The notes under the pieces are model-generated. The model saw nothing but the letters and a program-made list of their open reading frames with translations, was not told where the DNA came from and did not search any database. Source: Alphaproteobacteria bacterium (GTDB lineage Bacteria > Pseudomonadota > Alphaproteobacteria > Rhizobiales > Beijerinckiaceae). From it: a stretch of DNA of 16,073 bases. This document shows positions 15,610-16,073 of the stretch, in pieces. The DNA is taken from assembly GCA_009920595.1 (NCBI GenBank), contig RFZR01000018.1, positions 1-16,073 of the forward strand, written 5' to 3'. How positions within the stretch are numbered: position 1 is the stretch's first letter; each line of letters starts with the position of its first letter. Made by a program: the position numbers and the translations under genes.

Positions 15610-15816
15610 TTCAGTCTTTCTACAATTGGGAATGGCTTATTCGTTGATGTTCTAAGAATATTAATTTTTGTAATGCTATTGACTGATTAAGTTATTATTT
15701 TCTGTATATTGCATCTACAATTTTGCTGTCGTTACTTAGTAGCGATCATACGCCGTACGCATGCTCAAAATTAAATATTCATTAGCGGCATATCGCCCTA
15801 TAATTCTTTTGGGTGA

Positions 15817-16059
15817 TTATTGGGGCTTAATGTTAACTTTTACGCCTGGTTCGTCATCCGGAGTTCCGGTGAAAACTATTCCACCTTTCTCTAGAGCTTT
15901 TTGAATTTCTATTAGTGTTTGCGAGCGTCCCGTTGGAACGCCGTCTGTTTGTTCGATTTTACTTATAGTTGGATAGCTGACCCCACATTTTTCGGCCAAA
16001 TCTCGTACGCTCCATTTAAGGATGGCACGTGCGGCGCGAATTTGGAGTCCTGTAATCAT
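15817..16059 (-). CDS. small XRE-family helix-turn-helix regulator
   Basis: An 80-residue single-domain protein. The helix-turn-helix covers about residues 4-58: QIRAARAILKWSVRDLAEKC, then the recognition helix around VSYPTISKIEQ. A short tail follows (GIVFTGTPDDEPGVKV). Small proteins with this opening and tail are common and solitary in Alphaproteobacteria; their targets are mostly unknown. It converges on the sugar operon and is not obviously part of it. No toxin partner is seen on its downstream side, and its upstream side is cut by the window edge. Confidence 0.85.
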   Translation of the reverse strand: MITGLQIRAARAILKWSVRDLAEKCGVSYPTISKIEQTDGVPTGRSQTLIEIQKALEKGGIVFTGTPDDEPGVKVNIKPQ

Positions 16060-16073
16060 TTATTATTGACATC

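Noticed and set aside
15610..15816. Possible terminator between the operon and the XRE gene
   Set aside because: AT-rich with a few short T runs, but no stem of convincing length directly before one.
1..16073. CRISPR array, tRNA, rRNA, prophage or intact insertion sequence
   Set aside because: No regularly spaced repeats, no cloverleaf-like sequence and no phage or complete transposase genes were seen on reading.

Overview
The window looks like a chromosomal segment of an alphaproteobacterium, probably of the Rhizobiales/Hyphomicrobiales type. The evidence is protein character (an MdeB/AceE-like E1 beside a divergent Lrp regulator, an FCD-type GntR regulator, a CUT1 sugar ABC transporter, and a short solitary XRE protein of a kind common there) and a GC content near the mid-40s percent by eye. 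This is an inference; no RNA gene or marker fixes the taxon.

Left part (1-3176): a patched, partly decayed accessory region. It opens with the 3' end of an alpha/beta-hydrolase gene whose start lies outside the window. After a 470-base gap holding a strong stem-loop (332-400) come two minus-strand genes, clearly more AT-rich than the rest: a polysaccharide-deacetylase-like protein and, downstream, a FemAB-like GNAT acyltransferase. Then come a decayed IS3-type OrfA with three in-frame stops and a second, broken copy of the same hydrolase 3' end. The hydrolase ends therefore form a direct repeat around the AT-rich pair.

Middle (3263-6296): a divergent pair. On the minus strand is a large thiamine-diphosphate E1 enzyme of the homodimeric AceE/MdeB type; on the plus strand is an Lrp/AsnC regulator. 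A 17-base palindrome lies between them. The layout resembles mdeB/mdeR of Pseudomonas putida, but mdeA is absent here.

Right part (6526-15609): a compact eight-gene plus-strand unit: FCD/GntR regulator, HpcH/HpaI-family aldolase, D-2-hydroxyacid dehydrogenase, periplasmic sugar-binding protein, two membrane permeases, the transporter ATPase, and a 649-residue three-domain protein resembling D-apionate lactonase (ApnL). Read together, the unit would import a sugar, sugar acid or lactone, open or process it, cleave a 2-keto-3-deoxy acid by retro-aldol reaction, and oxidise or reduce a 2-hydroxy/2-oxo acid, under a metabolite-sensing repressor. No dehydratase and none of the known D-apionate enzymes (ApnO, OiaK and others) are in the window, so the substrate and route are open. 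Hairpins sit in front of the binding-protein, first-permease and lactonase-like genes, suggesting segment-by-segment control of mRNA level.

The window ends with a convergent small XRE-family regulator. No tRNA, rRNA, CRISPR array or intact mobile element was seen.
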